Assembly: GCA_012033205.1 (NCBI GenBank)
Contig: JAAUSO010000016.1
Coordinates: forward strand, 1 to 64,000
Direction: 5' to 3'
Length of the DNA stretch: 64,000 nucleotides
From: Richelia sp. SL_2_1
Lineage (GTDB): Bacteria; Cyanobacteriota; Cyanobacteriia; Cyanobacteriales; Nostocaceae
Shown: in pieces, positions 1 to 8,597 of the stretch
Position numbering within the stretch: the first letter of the stretch is position 1
Layout: each line of letters opens with the position of its first letter
Program-made: the position numbers and the translations under genes
Notes under the pieces: model-generated
What the model saw: only the letters and a program-made list of their open reading frames with translations
What the model was told of the DNA's origin: nothing
Database searches by the model: none

Positions 1-45
1 CTCCCCATCTCCCCATCTCCCATCCCCCATCTCCCCATCTCTTCT
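1..45. repeat. CCCCATCT-type tandem repeat
   Basis: The window opens with several imperfect copies of a C-rich octamer, CTCCCCAT. This is a low-complexity intergenic tandem repeat. A shorter relative lies at about 33626-33656. No gene is seen in the first 108 bases. Confidence 0.7.
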
Positions 46-108
46 TCCTGTTGAGACACTCAGCGTATTAGAATCTCGGCAGTATATAAAAGCAGGTGTA
101 TTAAGTTC

Positions 109-846
109 ATGAAGCTATTTATTTATCATAGTCCAGAAGAAACCCCAACTTCCGAGATGCCAGAATGCGCGATTGCGGTTGATGTGTTGCGTGCAACTAC
201 AACAATGGCAACGGTTTTGGCGAATGGTGGGGAAGCGGTTCAAGTTTTCAGTGACTTGGATAAACTTGTGGAAGTCAGTGAACTATTTCCCGTTGAAAAA
301 CGTTTGCGGGCTGGAGAAAGGGGTGGTGCAAAGGTTCCTGGGTTTGATTTGGGGAATTCTCCTCTCGATTGTAAACCGGAATTGGTGGAAGGAAAGCGTT
401 TGTTTATTAGTACTACTAATGGTACTCGTGCTTTACAACGAATACAGTCCGCATCAACAGTTATTACCGGAGCATTTGTTAATTTAACAACAGTTGTGCA
501 ATATTTAGCACAAAATCAGCCAGAAACCGTTTGGATACTCGGTTCAGGATGGGAAGGTAGTTACTCTCTTGAGGATACAGCTTGCGCGGGTGCGATCGCC
601 AATCATCTATTGGAAAAAACTAAGTTATCTATAGATGAGGTTACGGGTAACGATGAAGTAATTGGTGCGATGGCGCTATATTCTCAGTGGAAAGATGATT
701 TATTACAAATGTTTAAACAAGCAAGTCACGGTAAACGTTTGTTAGGTTTAGATTGCCATGAGGATTTAAAGTACTGTTCTCAAATTGATACTCTAGATGT
801 GTTACCAATGCAGCAAGAGCCGGGAGTTCTCAAAAGACACGTTTAA
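109..846 (+). CDS. comB: 2-phosphosulfolactate phosphatase family protein (ComB-like)
   Basis: A full-length 245-aa ComB-family protein. It shows the family's conserved acidic/threonine loop DVLRATTT at residues 25-32, the AGERGG segment at 68-73, the TTNGTRAL segment at 102-109, and an EDTACAGA segment near 157. The named family reaction is Mg-dependent hydrolysis of 2-phosphosulfolactate to sulfolactate, in coenzyme M synthesis of archaea. Cyanobacteria do not make coenzyme M, so the true substrate here is unknown and only the fold assignment is firm. The ATG at 109 is the only reasonable start; the ribosome site is weak. The gene stands alone and is followed by a palindromic element that could end its transcript. 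Confidence 0.88.
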   Translation: MKLFIYHSPEETPTSEMPECAIAVDVLRATTTMATVLANGGEAVQVFSDLDKLVEVSELFPVEKRLRAGERGGAKVPGFDLGNSPLDCKPELVEGKRLFISTTNGTRALQRIQSASTVITGAFVNLTTVVQYLAQNQPETVWILGSGWEGSYSLEDTACAGAIANHLLEKTKLSIDEVTGNDEVIGAMALYSQWKDDLLQMFKQASHGKRLLGLDCHEDLKYCSQIDTLDVLPMQQEPGVLKRHV

Positions 847-864
847 GCTAGAGAAGTTCGGTTG

Positions 865-930
865 AGAAGTCGGGTTTTTAGCAAAATTTGTGCGCGTGTT
901 ACAGATACTTATCCTAAAAACCCGACTTCT
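865..930. repeat. Palindromic interspersed element, copy 1
   Basis: Arms AGAAGTCGGGTTTTT and AAAAACCCGACTTCT enclose about 36 bases. Ten copies of this element lie in the window, all between genes and often just 3' of one. The transcript could form a long GC-topped hairpin with U-rich flanks, so some copies may act as terminators. Here it sits 18 bases past the comB stop. Confidence 0.8.
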
Positions 931-1026
931 GATAATTGCCAAATATACATCTCAACTTTTCAGTAATTATTTTCACCCACACTGTAGGAGTTAATAGAAA
1001 ATTCAACTATATGAGAGTAATAAAAA

Positions 1027-1431
1027 ATGCAATTTCGTTCTTTATCTTGGCAACGATTAATCTTATCTGTAATCGGTGTAGGTTCACTATCAATTCCCTT
1101 TTTCCAATCTGTACAACCTGCTCAGGCACAAGAAGTACGTCACTATTGTAAAAAGACTGAAAGTGTATTTGTAGCTGCGGAAACTAAGAATTTTTGGGTA
1201 AGTATTTGCGGTAGTCATTTACCATATCATTATGTAGGAGTAAATAAAAAAACTGGCAAGTCTATACGCTTACCTTTAAGTGTGAATGGAGTTGAATCCA
1301 GAGGACGCTACTTTGAAGCGGTGAGTGGAAATTATACTTATATCCTGGCAGAATCAACTAAAGGTAAAAATTTAACAGTTGCCAATGGTACTCGTGAAAT
1401 TTTACGGGAACCAGTATTAAGAGGTTGGTAA
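1027..1431 (+). CDS. Small secreted protein of unknown function
   Basis: A 134-aa protein with a typical Sec signal peptide: a basic start, a hydrophobic core at about residues 10-27, and a probable cut after AQA near residue 35. The mature part of about 100 residues has two cysteines that could form one disulfide and is otherwise polar and beta-rich in appearance. The ATG at 1027 follows a GAG-containing ribosome site. An overlapping ORF starting at 936 in another frame is a shadow. I do not recognise a family; export to the periplasm or outside is the only supported inference. Confidence 0.6.
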   Translation: MQFRSLSWQRLILSVIGVGSLSIPFFQSVQPAQAQEVRHYCKKTESVFVAAETKNFWVSICGSHLPYHYVGVNKKTGKSIRLPLSVNGVESRGRYFEAVSGNYTYILAESTKGKNLTVANGTREILREPVLRGW

Positions 1432-1512
1432 TTTATATACCGTTTCACAAGATTATTTGTTTAAATTAAAAATTATGGAGACGTTGCATTGCAACGTCTC
1501 TACATTATGATC

Positions 1513-2136
1513 TTATCCTTTTAAGAGACCCTTAATTTGGTCGAGAATACTGGTACCACCCCAAATTAAGGCTACAAAAATAGAAGTTACCAAAATTGCT
1601 GCGATTAAACAAATAGTTAAACCTGCCAAACTGATTGCACCGTCATCTTCTAATAATCCGAATCCAGTTACTAAAATACCAATTGCTGGTAAAGTATTAG
1701 TTCCGGGGATAGGAATCATCATAAAAATAGACATTAACCCGATCGCAATCCCAATTATTACTTTTCCTGGTAAAGTAGTACAAACAAACGGCAAACGGGG
1801 ACGACTTACTGCTTCAATTTTCTTTAACCAAGGAATTCCACCTTTGACAAATTTTTGTACTGTTAGAAGTTTAATGCGGTAATTGACCATTTTTTGAGGT
1901 AGCCAAGGTATTTGGCGACCTATAATTAACTGTACCGCCAGTAAAAACATTAAAATCCCAAAAGGAATTGAGTAACCAGGTGCGGGAACTGGTAAAGCTG
2001 AAGGTAAGGCTAGGATAACGAACAAAAAACCAAAAATTCGTTCCCCTGCTAATTCTAAGATGTCTTCTAAAGATACCGTGGAAGTACGTTCTTCTTCAAA
2101 GAAAAAGCGATTTAATTCGTTGGACAGTTTAGCCAT
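1513..2136 (-). CDS. ExoD family membrane protein
   Basis: A cyanobacterial ExoD (exopolysaccharide synthesis, ExoD) homologue of 207 aa when started at the ATG at 2136. The ORF runs open to 2220, but that longer start would overlap the divergent gene at 2219, and the family normally begins close to the MAKLSN start. Recognisable signs are the amphipathic N-terminus, the LPSALPVPAPGYS loop followed by membrane helices, and a second IPIPGTNTLPAIGI loop, giving the two-fold pattern typical of the family. ExoD was named from a Rhizobium mutant with altered exopolysaccharide and alkali sensitivity; its molecular role is not known. Confidence 0.8.
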   Translation of the reverse strand: MAKLSNELNRFFFEEERTSTVSLEDILELAGERIFGFLFVILALPSALPVPAPGYSIPFGILMFLLAVQLIIGRQIPWLPQKMVNYRIKLLTVQKFVKGGIPWLKKIEAVSRPRLPFVCTTLPGKVIIGIAIGLMSIFMMIPIPGTNTLPAIGILVTGFGLLEDDGAISLAGLTICLIAAILVTSIFVALIWGGTSILDQIKGLLKG

Positions 2137-2218
2137 AAGATTATCAACAGCACAGTTTATATCAGCACAATATACAGTCTGAAAATTAACTATACCGGAA
2201 GCGCTAAGAGTTTTCACC

Positions 2219-3001
2219 ATGCAAAGATACTTAAAAGTTATTAAATTATTTTGGAGTGCTGCTATAGCTGCTGAAATGGAGTATCGGGTTAATTTTGTAA
2301 TTGCAACTCTCAGCAGTGTGGGAAACCTTGCAGGAAGCTTGTTCAGTTTGTTTTTGTTTTACCGTACTGGCTATACTTTCTCTGGATGGCAATGGGAAGC
2401 TGCTTTGATTGTCGTGGGGATTTACACTTTATTGCAAGGTTTTGCAGAAACTTTTCTCGCTCCTAATTTAAACCGTATTGTGCGTCATGTACAAGAAGGA
2501 ACTCTGGATTTTGTGCTGTTAAAACCTATCCACAGTCAATTTTGGCTTTCTTCTCACAGTATTTCACCTTGGGGAATCTCTGATTTAATTTTCGGCAGTA
2601 TTATCATTATTTACGCGGGTACTCGTCTCGGTTTGGGAATCGGTGATTATCTTGCGAGTATTCCAGCGCTGTTTTTTAGTGTGATAATTCTTTATAGCTT
2701 GTGGTTTATGCTGGGAGCTACGAGTATTTGGTTTGTCAAAATATACAATGTTACTGAAGTATTGCGGGGATTGATTGAAGCTGGGAGATATCCAATGGTG
2801 GCTTATCCTGCGGGTTTTCGTTTGTTTTTTACGTTTGTAGTTCCGGTGGCTTTTTTAACTACTGTTCCTGCGGAAGCGATGCTTGGTAGAAGTCAAGTTG
2901 TTTGGGTGATAGGTGCGGGGATGTTAGCTTTGGGATTGTTTTTTGTTTCTTCGAGGTTTTGGCGGTTTGCTTTGAGGTTTTATACTAGTGCTTCGAGTTA
3001 G
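2219..3001 (+). CDS. ABC-2 type transporter permease
   Basis: A 260-aa integral membrane protein with about six hydrophobic segments. The opening pattern (VIKLFWSAAIAAEMEYR, then a membrane helix) and the cytoplasmic RIVRHVQEGTLDFVLLKPI segment mark the ABC-2 permease subfamily (DUF990-like), which pairs with a second permease and an ATPase of the drug/polysaccharide exporter type. No ATPase partner is next to it. The gene is divergent from the ExoD-like gene, with about 80 bases between the preferred starts. The substrate cannot be told. Confidence 0.82.
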   Translation: MQRYLKVIKLFWSAAIAAEMEYRVNFVIATLSSVGNLAGSLFSLFLFYRTGYTFSGWQWEAALIVVGIYTLLQGFAETFLAPNLNRIVRHVQEGTLDFVLLKPIHSQFWLSSHSISPWGISDLIFGSIIIIYAGTRLGLGIGDYLASIPALFFSVIILYSLWFMLGATSIWFVKIYNVTEVLRGLIEAGRYPMVAYPAGFRLFFTFVVPVAFLTTVPAEAMLGRSQVVWVIGAGMLALGLFFVSSRFWRFALRFYTSASS

Positions 3002-3015
3002 AGTGTGGGAATAAG

Positions 3016-3066
3016 ATGTTTTTAAACGCAGAGGGGCGCAAAGGTTAACGCGGAGGTACGCGGAGT
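3016..3066 (+). repeat. GCGCAAAGG/ACGCGGAG dispersed repeat
   Basis: Begins ATGTTTTTAAACGCAGAGG and continues with GCGCAAAGGTTAACGCGGAG. The same unit forms the first codons of the binding-protein gene at 48877 on the opposite strand, and a third copy is at 12167. Confidence 0.7.
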
Positions 3067-3231
3067 TTTGGGTTGAGAGATATCGTAAGTTGATTATTGG
3101 TTTAGTGTGACATCAGATACATAAATGTTCTCGTCAACAGTTAGATAAAAATGAAATAACAGAGTTTTTAAATTATCTTAAATCTTTACCTAGTAGTTGA
3201 AATAAATGATTTCTATACTGAAGCAATTAGA

Positions 3232-3383
3232 AATAAAACTATTACTAACATAAAAATGTCATATTTTTAGTCCATTTTAATGGAGTTATGTTATTAGACT
3301 GGGACTTGCAGTCCTAGGCGGGTAAGAATTAAGTCAAACAATTAGTAATTATTTTAAGGATAGGTATTTATGGTGCAAGATGT
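3232..3383 (+). repeat. 150-bp dispersed repeat, copy A
   Basis: Matches, in reverse orientation, 24320-24482. Shared blocks include ATATTTTTAGTCCATTT, AGACTGGGACTTGCAGTC, AGGCGGG, AAGTCAAACAATT and GTAATTATTTTAA in the same order. The inner segment GACTGGGACTTGCAGTC can fold back. It has no coding capacity, so it is MITE-like. Confidence 0.75.
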
Positions 3384-3403
3384 AAATTAAGGAATTTTCA
3401 ATA

Positions 3404-4726
3404 TCACCTAATAATAGCTCTTTCTTTAATTTTTAGATCAATATAATTAAACAGTGGAACAAAATACAGATAAAATGCAAAGGGAATAAATCCTGAATCT
3501 GTCATCAAAACGGTTGCCGGAACTAACCCAGCAATATTCCAAGGAATTAAGGGAGAAAGTACAACTACAGAATTTTCTAAATCCACTGCAAGCTGGTAAT
3601 TATCTATTTTATTTTCTTGATAATTATCTCTAACTAATTCTTCAGTTAAAAGAATTGCAATTGTTTGAGTACAACCAAATGCTGCTGAAGCTATACCGAC
3701 AAGATTTGTCCCTAAAAATAAATTAGACCTAGATTTCAGTTTTTTGAGATATATTTCTACAGATTCTAATATTTTAGTTCCGCTGAAAAGACCAGCAAAT
3801 GCTGTAGAGACAATCACAATCAAAGATACTTTAGCCATAGAAATTATACCACCTCCAAGGATAATATTTTTCAAGGTACTATCTTCTGATAAGTTGAAGC
3901 CTAGAAGCATATATCGAAAAATATCAAAGAAGGAATAGTTTTGAATATATATACTAATAAATAGACCAATAATTATACTTATCAGCATCGATATTTTGAT
4001 TTCTATCCGCAACCAAGCAAGTAATAAAATAGCAAAAGCTGGTAAAAGTACAATTGGATTAATGTTAAATAATCGACTAATTTCAGAAGTGATATTTTGC
4101 TGTTCAAATTTTACGGGATTAGCAATAGAAAGCAGTAAATAAACTATAGTAGAAACAACCAAAGGTAGAAAAGTTGTTTTTAACATCCTTCTAATATTTG
4201 TGTGGATTTTGGTTTGGGTAATTATAGAAATTAAATTAGCACTCGAAGACATCGGAGAACAACGATCGCCAAAATAAGCTCCGGCTATAATTGCACCAGC
4301 AATCAGATGAGGATTTACGCTACTCCCGCTTGCCATTATCATTAAAGCAATCCCAATTGTACTTACAGTTCCAAAAGAAGTTCCAATTAATAAGGAGACA
4401 AAAATAGTTAATAAAAAGGCTGACACGATAAAGTATGAAGGATTAATCATTTGAATGCCATAGTAGACAATAGCTGGTACTGTTCCTGCCATCATCCAAA
4501 CTGCTATAACTACTCCAATAAGTAAGAGAATAGATATTACTGAAAAAGATTTTTTACTACCAATCCAAGCTAAAGTAAATAGTTTCTTTAGTTTAAATCC
4601 TCTTTTTACAAGTAAGAAAAATAAAGCAGTTATGGAAGCTAGTAAAGGATAAACAATAAAATATCCCTTAAAAACACTAATTAAAAGTAAAACAAACGAA
4701 CAAAACAAAAATAAGATTAAATCCAT
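3404..4726 (-). CDS. NhaC family Na+/H+ antiporter
   Basis: A 440-aa polytopic protein with about eleven hydrophobic stretches. The segment around GTSFGTVSTIGIALM followed by AGAIIAGAYFGDRCSPMSSS (residues about 115-165) is the hallmark of the NhaC antiporter family. The length is slightly below the usual 450-500 aa. It lies 30 bases downstream of the ATP-grasp gene on the same strand, so the two are probably co-transcribed. NhaC proteins exchange Na+ for H+, but several relatives carry organic acids or amino acids. With an amide-ligase-like partner, transport of the ligase product or substrate is a fair alternative. Confidence 0.85.
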   Translation of the reverse strand: MDLILFLFCSFVLLLISVFKGYFIVYPLLASITALFFLLVKRGFKLKKLFTLAWIGSKKSFSVISILLLIGVVIAVWMMAGTVPAIVYYGIQMINPSYFIVSAFLLTIFVSLLIGTSFGTVSTIGIALMIMASGSSVNPHLIAGAIIAGAYFGDRCSPMSSSANLISIITQTKIHTNIRRMLKTTFLPLVVSTIVYLLLSIANPVKFEQQNITSEISRLFNINPIVLLPAFAILLLAWLRIEIKISMLISIIIGLFISIYIQNYSFFDIFRYMLLGFNLSEDSTLKNIILGGGIISMAKVSLIVIVSTAFAGLFSGTKILESVEIYLKKLKSRSNLFLGTNLVGIASAAFGCTQTIAILLTEELVRDNYQENKIDNYQLAVDLENSVVVLSPLIPWNIAGLVPATVLMTDSGFIPFAFYLYFVPLFNYIDLKIKERAIIR

Positions 4727-4756
4727 TTAAGTGTTTCCCTAGATAAATTCTATTTT

Positions 4757-5944
4757 CTATTCCCTAATCTTCAAAAAACTGTCAAAATCAAGTTCAAGAT
4801 ATGCAAGCACGTCTTCAACTTTATCTGCGACAATATGAGCTACTCCAAAAAAAGGAGTTATTTCCGGATTACTGGGAAGATAATTTAATAATTTATTCCC
4901 GAAGGTATTGCAGAAAGATTGCTCATCAAACCAGTGTTTTTCAGATTCATATTTTGGTGGTAAGCTAGCAAGAATAAATGCATAAACTTGAGAATAATTT
5001 GAATTACTTAATAAAGAATCCCAGTCGGGTGATTCATCTGCAAAAAACAAATCGTAGGGATTAAAACCAAAAGCATATTCTGTAATGTCGGGGAGAGCAA
5101 CTTGTCCAAAACGCAACGGATTTAATTCAATAGGGAAAAGATTACCGTTACTAAATTGAAACTCAAAATGAAACGGAAAGCGACGCATTTCCAGCTTATT
5201 TCCAATATGTTGCAATACCTGTATTGTCGGTTCTATTGTTTGAGCAACTACTTGTTTTGATGTATAATACACCGTGTCACTTACATCCGAATTTGATGCG
5301 AAAGGATGCTGATAAATGCCAGTTATTACTGTTTTTCCGTTAGCATCCCAAAAACCATCGCAAGCAAATTCATCTCCATCAATGAATTCTTCTACAAGAA
5401 AAGAGGAGTCATTTAACATTGCCGGATTCATGTGTTCTTTAGCTATATCGATATCTTTAAGAACCGAATCAACTGCTTTTAGCCACTCTTTTTGTCCGTG
5501 TATGATGTGAATACCGATAGAAGCTGTTCCCAAACAGGGCTTAAGTACTACTGTTTCAACTTCCTGGGGAAACCGAAAATCTTGCAGAGCTTCTCTTGTA
5601 AGTTCTACATAAAATAAGTCTGGATATAACTCTTTAACTAACTTGCGAAAAGCCGCTTTATTTTTAAAAGTATTAACTTGATTTAAGCGTTGCTGGGGAA
5701 GATTTTCAAGAATAAAGGAGAGACTTGCTTCCCAGTTGATAATTACTACTGCGTTTTTATCTTGAATCGAAGATGCTGCTTGGGTATCCGTTAAAATGTT
5801 GATTGTTTCTGGTAGGGTAGGTGTTGGTGGTTGAATGTATGTGGGAATATTCCACTGTTGGATTGCACGTAGTAATATGGGAGAATGAACAGGTCCGGAA
5901 ATAAAGCAATAGTTTGAACCTGCTGGTTTGATGTCTTCATTCAT
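4757..5944 (-). CDS. ATP-grasp domain protein
   Basis: A 395-aa ATP-grasp enzyme. The ATP-binding lysine motif VVLKPCLGTASIGI is at residues 132-145, the acidic loop EEFIDGDEFACDG at 185-197, and the Mg-binding IELNPLRFG at about 272-280. The family makes carboxylate-amine (peptide, amide) bonds through an acyl-phosphate. The N-terminal third (pre-ATP-grasp) is unlike standard D-Ala-D-Ala ligases and I cannot name the substrate. It lies upstream of the NhaC-like gene in an apparent two-gene operon, which suggests that a small amino-acid conjugate is made and moved. Confidence 0.8.
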   Translation of the reverse strand: MNEDIKPAGSNYCFISGPVHSPILLRAIQQWNIPTYIQPPTPTLPETINILTDTQAASSIQDKNAVVIINWEASLSFILENLPQQRLNQVNTFKNKAAFRKLVKELYPDLFYVELTREALQDFRFPQEVETVVLKPCLGTASIGIHIIHGQKEWLKAVDSVLKDIDIAKEHMNPAMLNDSSFLVEEFIDGDEFACDGFWDANGKTVITGIYQHPFASNSDVSDTVYYTSKQVVAQTIEPTIQVLQHIGNKLEMRRFPFHFEFQFSNGNLFPIELNPLRFGQVALPDITEYAFGFNPYDLFFADESPDWDSLLSNSNYSQVYAFILASLPPKYESEKHWFDEQSFCNTFGNKLLNYLPSNPEITPFFGVAHIVADKVEDVLAYLELDFDSFLKIRE

Positions 5945-6063
5945 TGTGTTTTGCTAATATCCGCTACTAGTAATGTAAAATGCCGTTTTACAATTATGAT
6001 ATCCTATGAAATTACGTTTAAATTACCTTGAACTGAAGAAATCAAAGAAGAGGAAGAAAAATA

Positions 6064-6273
6064 ATGTGTTATCCAATTGTAATTGAAAAAGCAACCAATA
6101 ATTACTCAGCTTATGTTCCAGATTTACCTGGATGTGTAGCAACTGGTGCAACTATTCAATTCGTTAATCAACAAATTAAAGAAGCTATTACTTTTCATTT
6201 AGAAGGCTTACGAGAAGAAGGTTTAACTATTCCCGAACCGACTACTTTGTGTGAATATGTGGAAGCTTCGTGA
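6064..6273 (+). CDS. HicB-like antitoxin-type protein, orphan
   Basis: A 69-aa protein with the HicB beta-beta-alpha core: YPIVIEKATNNYSAYVPDLPGCVATG, then a helix and the typical EGLREEGLTIPEP end. HicB proteins neutralise the HicA mRNA interferase. No HicA ORF is seen on either side: upstream there is only an AT-rich stretch with a 26-codon ORF, and downstream is the convergent NACHT gene 11 bases away. HicB homologues without HicA are common in cyanobacteria, so it may be a lone partial HicB or a decayed pair. It has no DNA-binding extension. Confidence 0.75.
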   Translation: MCYPIVIEKATNNYSAYVPDLPGCVATGATIQFVNQQIKEAITFHLEGLREEGLTIPEPTTLCEYVEAS

Positions 6274-6284
6274 CATAAATATGC

Positions 6285-8567
6285 TTATTTTTTATGCTTA
6301 CGCTGTTCAATTTCAGCGATTGGTAGTAGTAATGTGTCTTCTATTTCTTGTCTTACTATCGGACTAATGTTCAAGTTGCTATTTAAACAATCTACAATAA
6401 ATTTATTTGCATAGTAGTAATCCTGTAATAATTCCTCTTCTTCCTCACCAAATTCCCAATCATGAATCCAGGAGTCATATTCATCAATTACATTACACAG
6501 GTTCTCTCTCCAAGCTAGCCAAATCTCTTCCCAGCTTTCTTCACAATTATTATCCAAGTTTTGTTCAAAAACCTCATTACTATTCACTTTACTAGAAAAC
6601 GACAAGTTACGTAAATCTCTTAAAGTATTACGTATTTCTGCATCAAAAATAATAGAACGAGCTATAGCAAATTTTATTGAATTACTAATCTGTGACGCAA
6701 TTGACATCTCTTTAGGTGTGGTATAATCATCAAGATTATGTCCTAAATCAAATTCAATATCATCACAAAGCTCAACAGCATAATAATAATCATTAGCCAA
6801 ATTTGAATCCAGCTTGGGCGTTAAACTTTTTAAGAATTCTTTGTCATAACCTATATATAAAGCTCTAATCGCAGCAAGTTTATAAGGAGTATCCATATAG
6901 TTAACTGCTTGCTGTATATAATCTAAAAACTGTTGAATGCCTTTATTTTTGGCTAACAGTTCATCAGTATTTTTTTTGATCAGTTGAATTACTTCATCCG
7001 GATAATTTGTAATTTCTAATATCAATATAAACACTTCACGCCAATGACGTTTAACTATATAAACAGATAATTGATGTAAATATATTGATTTAATAATATT
7101 TCGGGCTACCAAATACTCCTGAAACGTCAAATGCGAAAAAGACCAAACCTTCCGCGCTCTTTCAATTAACAAACCATGTTGCGCTTCAATAGCCTTTAAT
7201 ACTACTCGACTTTCCCGTAGCGAAATATCTAAAAACTCCGCGATATATCCTTCAATTTCTTCTTGCTCAAACAATACATATTGCTGTTTTTCAAACTTCT
7301 TCACCGCTAAATAACTTAAAAGTTCTTGCTTTCGTTCTACAGATAAATCTCGATAAATCTCATCCCTCTCAATTTCTCGTGACTTATCCCAATTTTCTAG
7401 TAGTAACTCTAATCCTTCTTCGTACAGTTTGGAACGCTTTGAGTAAAATTTTCTAGTTTGATAAAAGACTGCACAAGTTAAAGTAAGCAAAATTGGTGTA
7501 ATAGCTAATTCTCGAATCTGCTTATTTTCGTCTAAGTACAGCTTTTCTAAAAATTCCTTTACTTTTTCTTGTGCTTCACTTTTACTAGAACAAACAGCAT
7601 TAAACCAGTGTTTTGCAAATGCTTTTACCTGCACCTCATTAAAGTCTGCAATTTCTACATAATCAAAACCCTCAAATTTTGATTCTTGGCTTTGCGTTCG
7701 ACAGGTAATTATCAACTTATTCTGTGGATAGGTACGAGCAAATTGCTTAGTTTTTTTAACAATTTTATTTCCATCTTCTCCTACCACTTCATCCAAACCA
7801 TCAAGCAAAATCAAAACTTTACCTTGACTCAGCAATAATTCGATCTCAGCTTCAGAAAGTCGCCATTGTTGAGTAAGATAATCCTTTAAGTTGTATTCAA
7901 ACCTACGTCCATCATTAACAAATTGCCGTAGCTTGATTAATACTGGAATTTTATCTGCTTGCAATCTTCCTTGATTACATTCAGTAACAATATGCTGTAA
8001 ATAAGTGGTTTTACCCGAACCAGGTTTTCCTACAACCATCAAATTGCTGTCTTTAGCTAACACCTCTGAACCAGATACTCGTTTTTGATGTTTTCCTAAG
8101 CCAATTCGCTCCAAACTGCGATAATTAGAATTTTTATCAATACAAGCATTAAAATCTTGCCACAGTTCATCTAGTTCCGATTTACGGTTGCTACTGACTT
8201 GTTTAAGGATATTTACATCTACAAATAATTCACCTAAGTCTACGCAATGGTCAACACCTAACAGGGGCATCGTACCATGTAAGCGTTGGATGTCATCATG
8301 AAAACGTAGACGCACTTGCTGTACTAACTGATTAATTGAAAACTGGCTTTGATCTAGTTTTTTAGATTGGTTGGCTTTATTATTCGTGAAACTATCACCA
8401 AACTGACTGTTCTCAACCTGACTAAAATTGTTAATGTACTTAGCAACTTGTACTGTTATTGTTTCGTTACCTTCCCAACCTTTGGAAATAGCTTTAATTT
8501 CTTCATCGGTTGCATTACCTGCTGCAAGTTTTTCTAAAATAACCTTAATTTCATCTGGAGTAAGCAT
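6285..8567 (-). CDS. NACHT domain NTPase (NLR-like)
   Basis: A 760-aa STAND-class NTPase. Residues 1-30 form a short helical region, and residues 44-62 hold a motif (YINNFSQ...FGDSF) related to ones in the two upstream proteins. The Walker A is GKPGSGKTT at 180-188, the Walker B LILLDGLDEV at 252-261 and the sensor TCRT at 288-291, followed by a winged-helix region ending in SFSHLTFQEYLVARN. The C-terminal part (YYYANKFIVDCLN...IEDTLLLP) matches the helical domain that closes many cyanobacterial NACHT conflict proteins. The start ATG at 8567 lies 30 bases after the caspase stop, so it is the last gene of the operon. The inferred role is a nucleotide-dependent switch that senses an invasion cue and assembles the caspase. 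It is convergent with the HicB gene. Confidence 0.9.
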   Translation of the reverse strand: MLTPDEIKVILEKLAAGNATDEEIKAISKGWEGNETITVQVAKYINNFSQVENSQFGDSFTNNKANQSKKLDQSQFSINQLVQQVRLRFHDDIQRLHGTMPLLGVDHCVDLGELFVDVNILKQVSSNRKSELDELWQDFNACIDKNSNYRSLERIGLGKHQKRVSGSEVLAKDSNLMVVGKPGSGKTTYLQHIVTECNQGRLQADKIPVLIKLRQFVNDGRRFEYNLKDYLTQQWRLSEAEIELLLSQGKVLILLDGLDEVVGEDGNKIVKKTKQFARTYPQNKLIITCRTQSQESKFEGFDYVEIADFNEVQVKAFAKHWFNAVCSSKSEAQEKVKEFLEKLYLDENKQIRELAITPILLTLTCAVFYQTRKFYSKRSKLYEEGLELLLENWDKSREIERDEIYRDLSVERKQELLSYLAVKKFEKQQYVLFEQEEIEGYIAEFLDISLRESRVVLKAIEAQHGLLIERARKVWSFSHLTFQEYLVARNIIKSIYLHQLSVYIVKRHWREVFILILEITNYPDEVIQLIKKNTDELLAKNKGIQQFLDYIQQAVNYMDTPYKLAAIRALYIGYDKEFLKSLTPKLDSNLANDYYYAVELCDDIEFDLGHNLDDYTTPKEMSIASQISNSIKFAIARSIIFDAEIRNTLRDLRNLSFSSKVNSNEVFEQNLDNNCEESWEEIWLAWRENLCNVIDEYDSWIHDWEFGEEEEELLQDYYYANKFIVDCLNSNLNISPIVRQEIEDTLLLPIAEIEQRKHKK

Positions 8568-8597
8568 TTATTTATCATCCCCATTTCTTTGCAGCAA

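Larger units (their letters stand above)
3002..3403. other. Intergenic region with two dispersed repeats
   Basis: The stretch holds a G-rich repeat at about 3016-3066 (ACGC...GCGCAAAGG...ACGCGGAG), related copies of which lie at 12167-12203 and 48800-48877. It also holds copy A of a roughly 150-bp dispersed repeat (3232-3383). No ORF with gene-like features is seen. Confidence 0.6.

Noticed and set aside
5945-6063. Possible HicA upstream of HicB
   Set aside because: Only a 26-codon ORF is present (from 6006); it is too short and lacks the HicA strand and catalytic His pattern.
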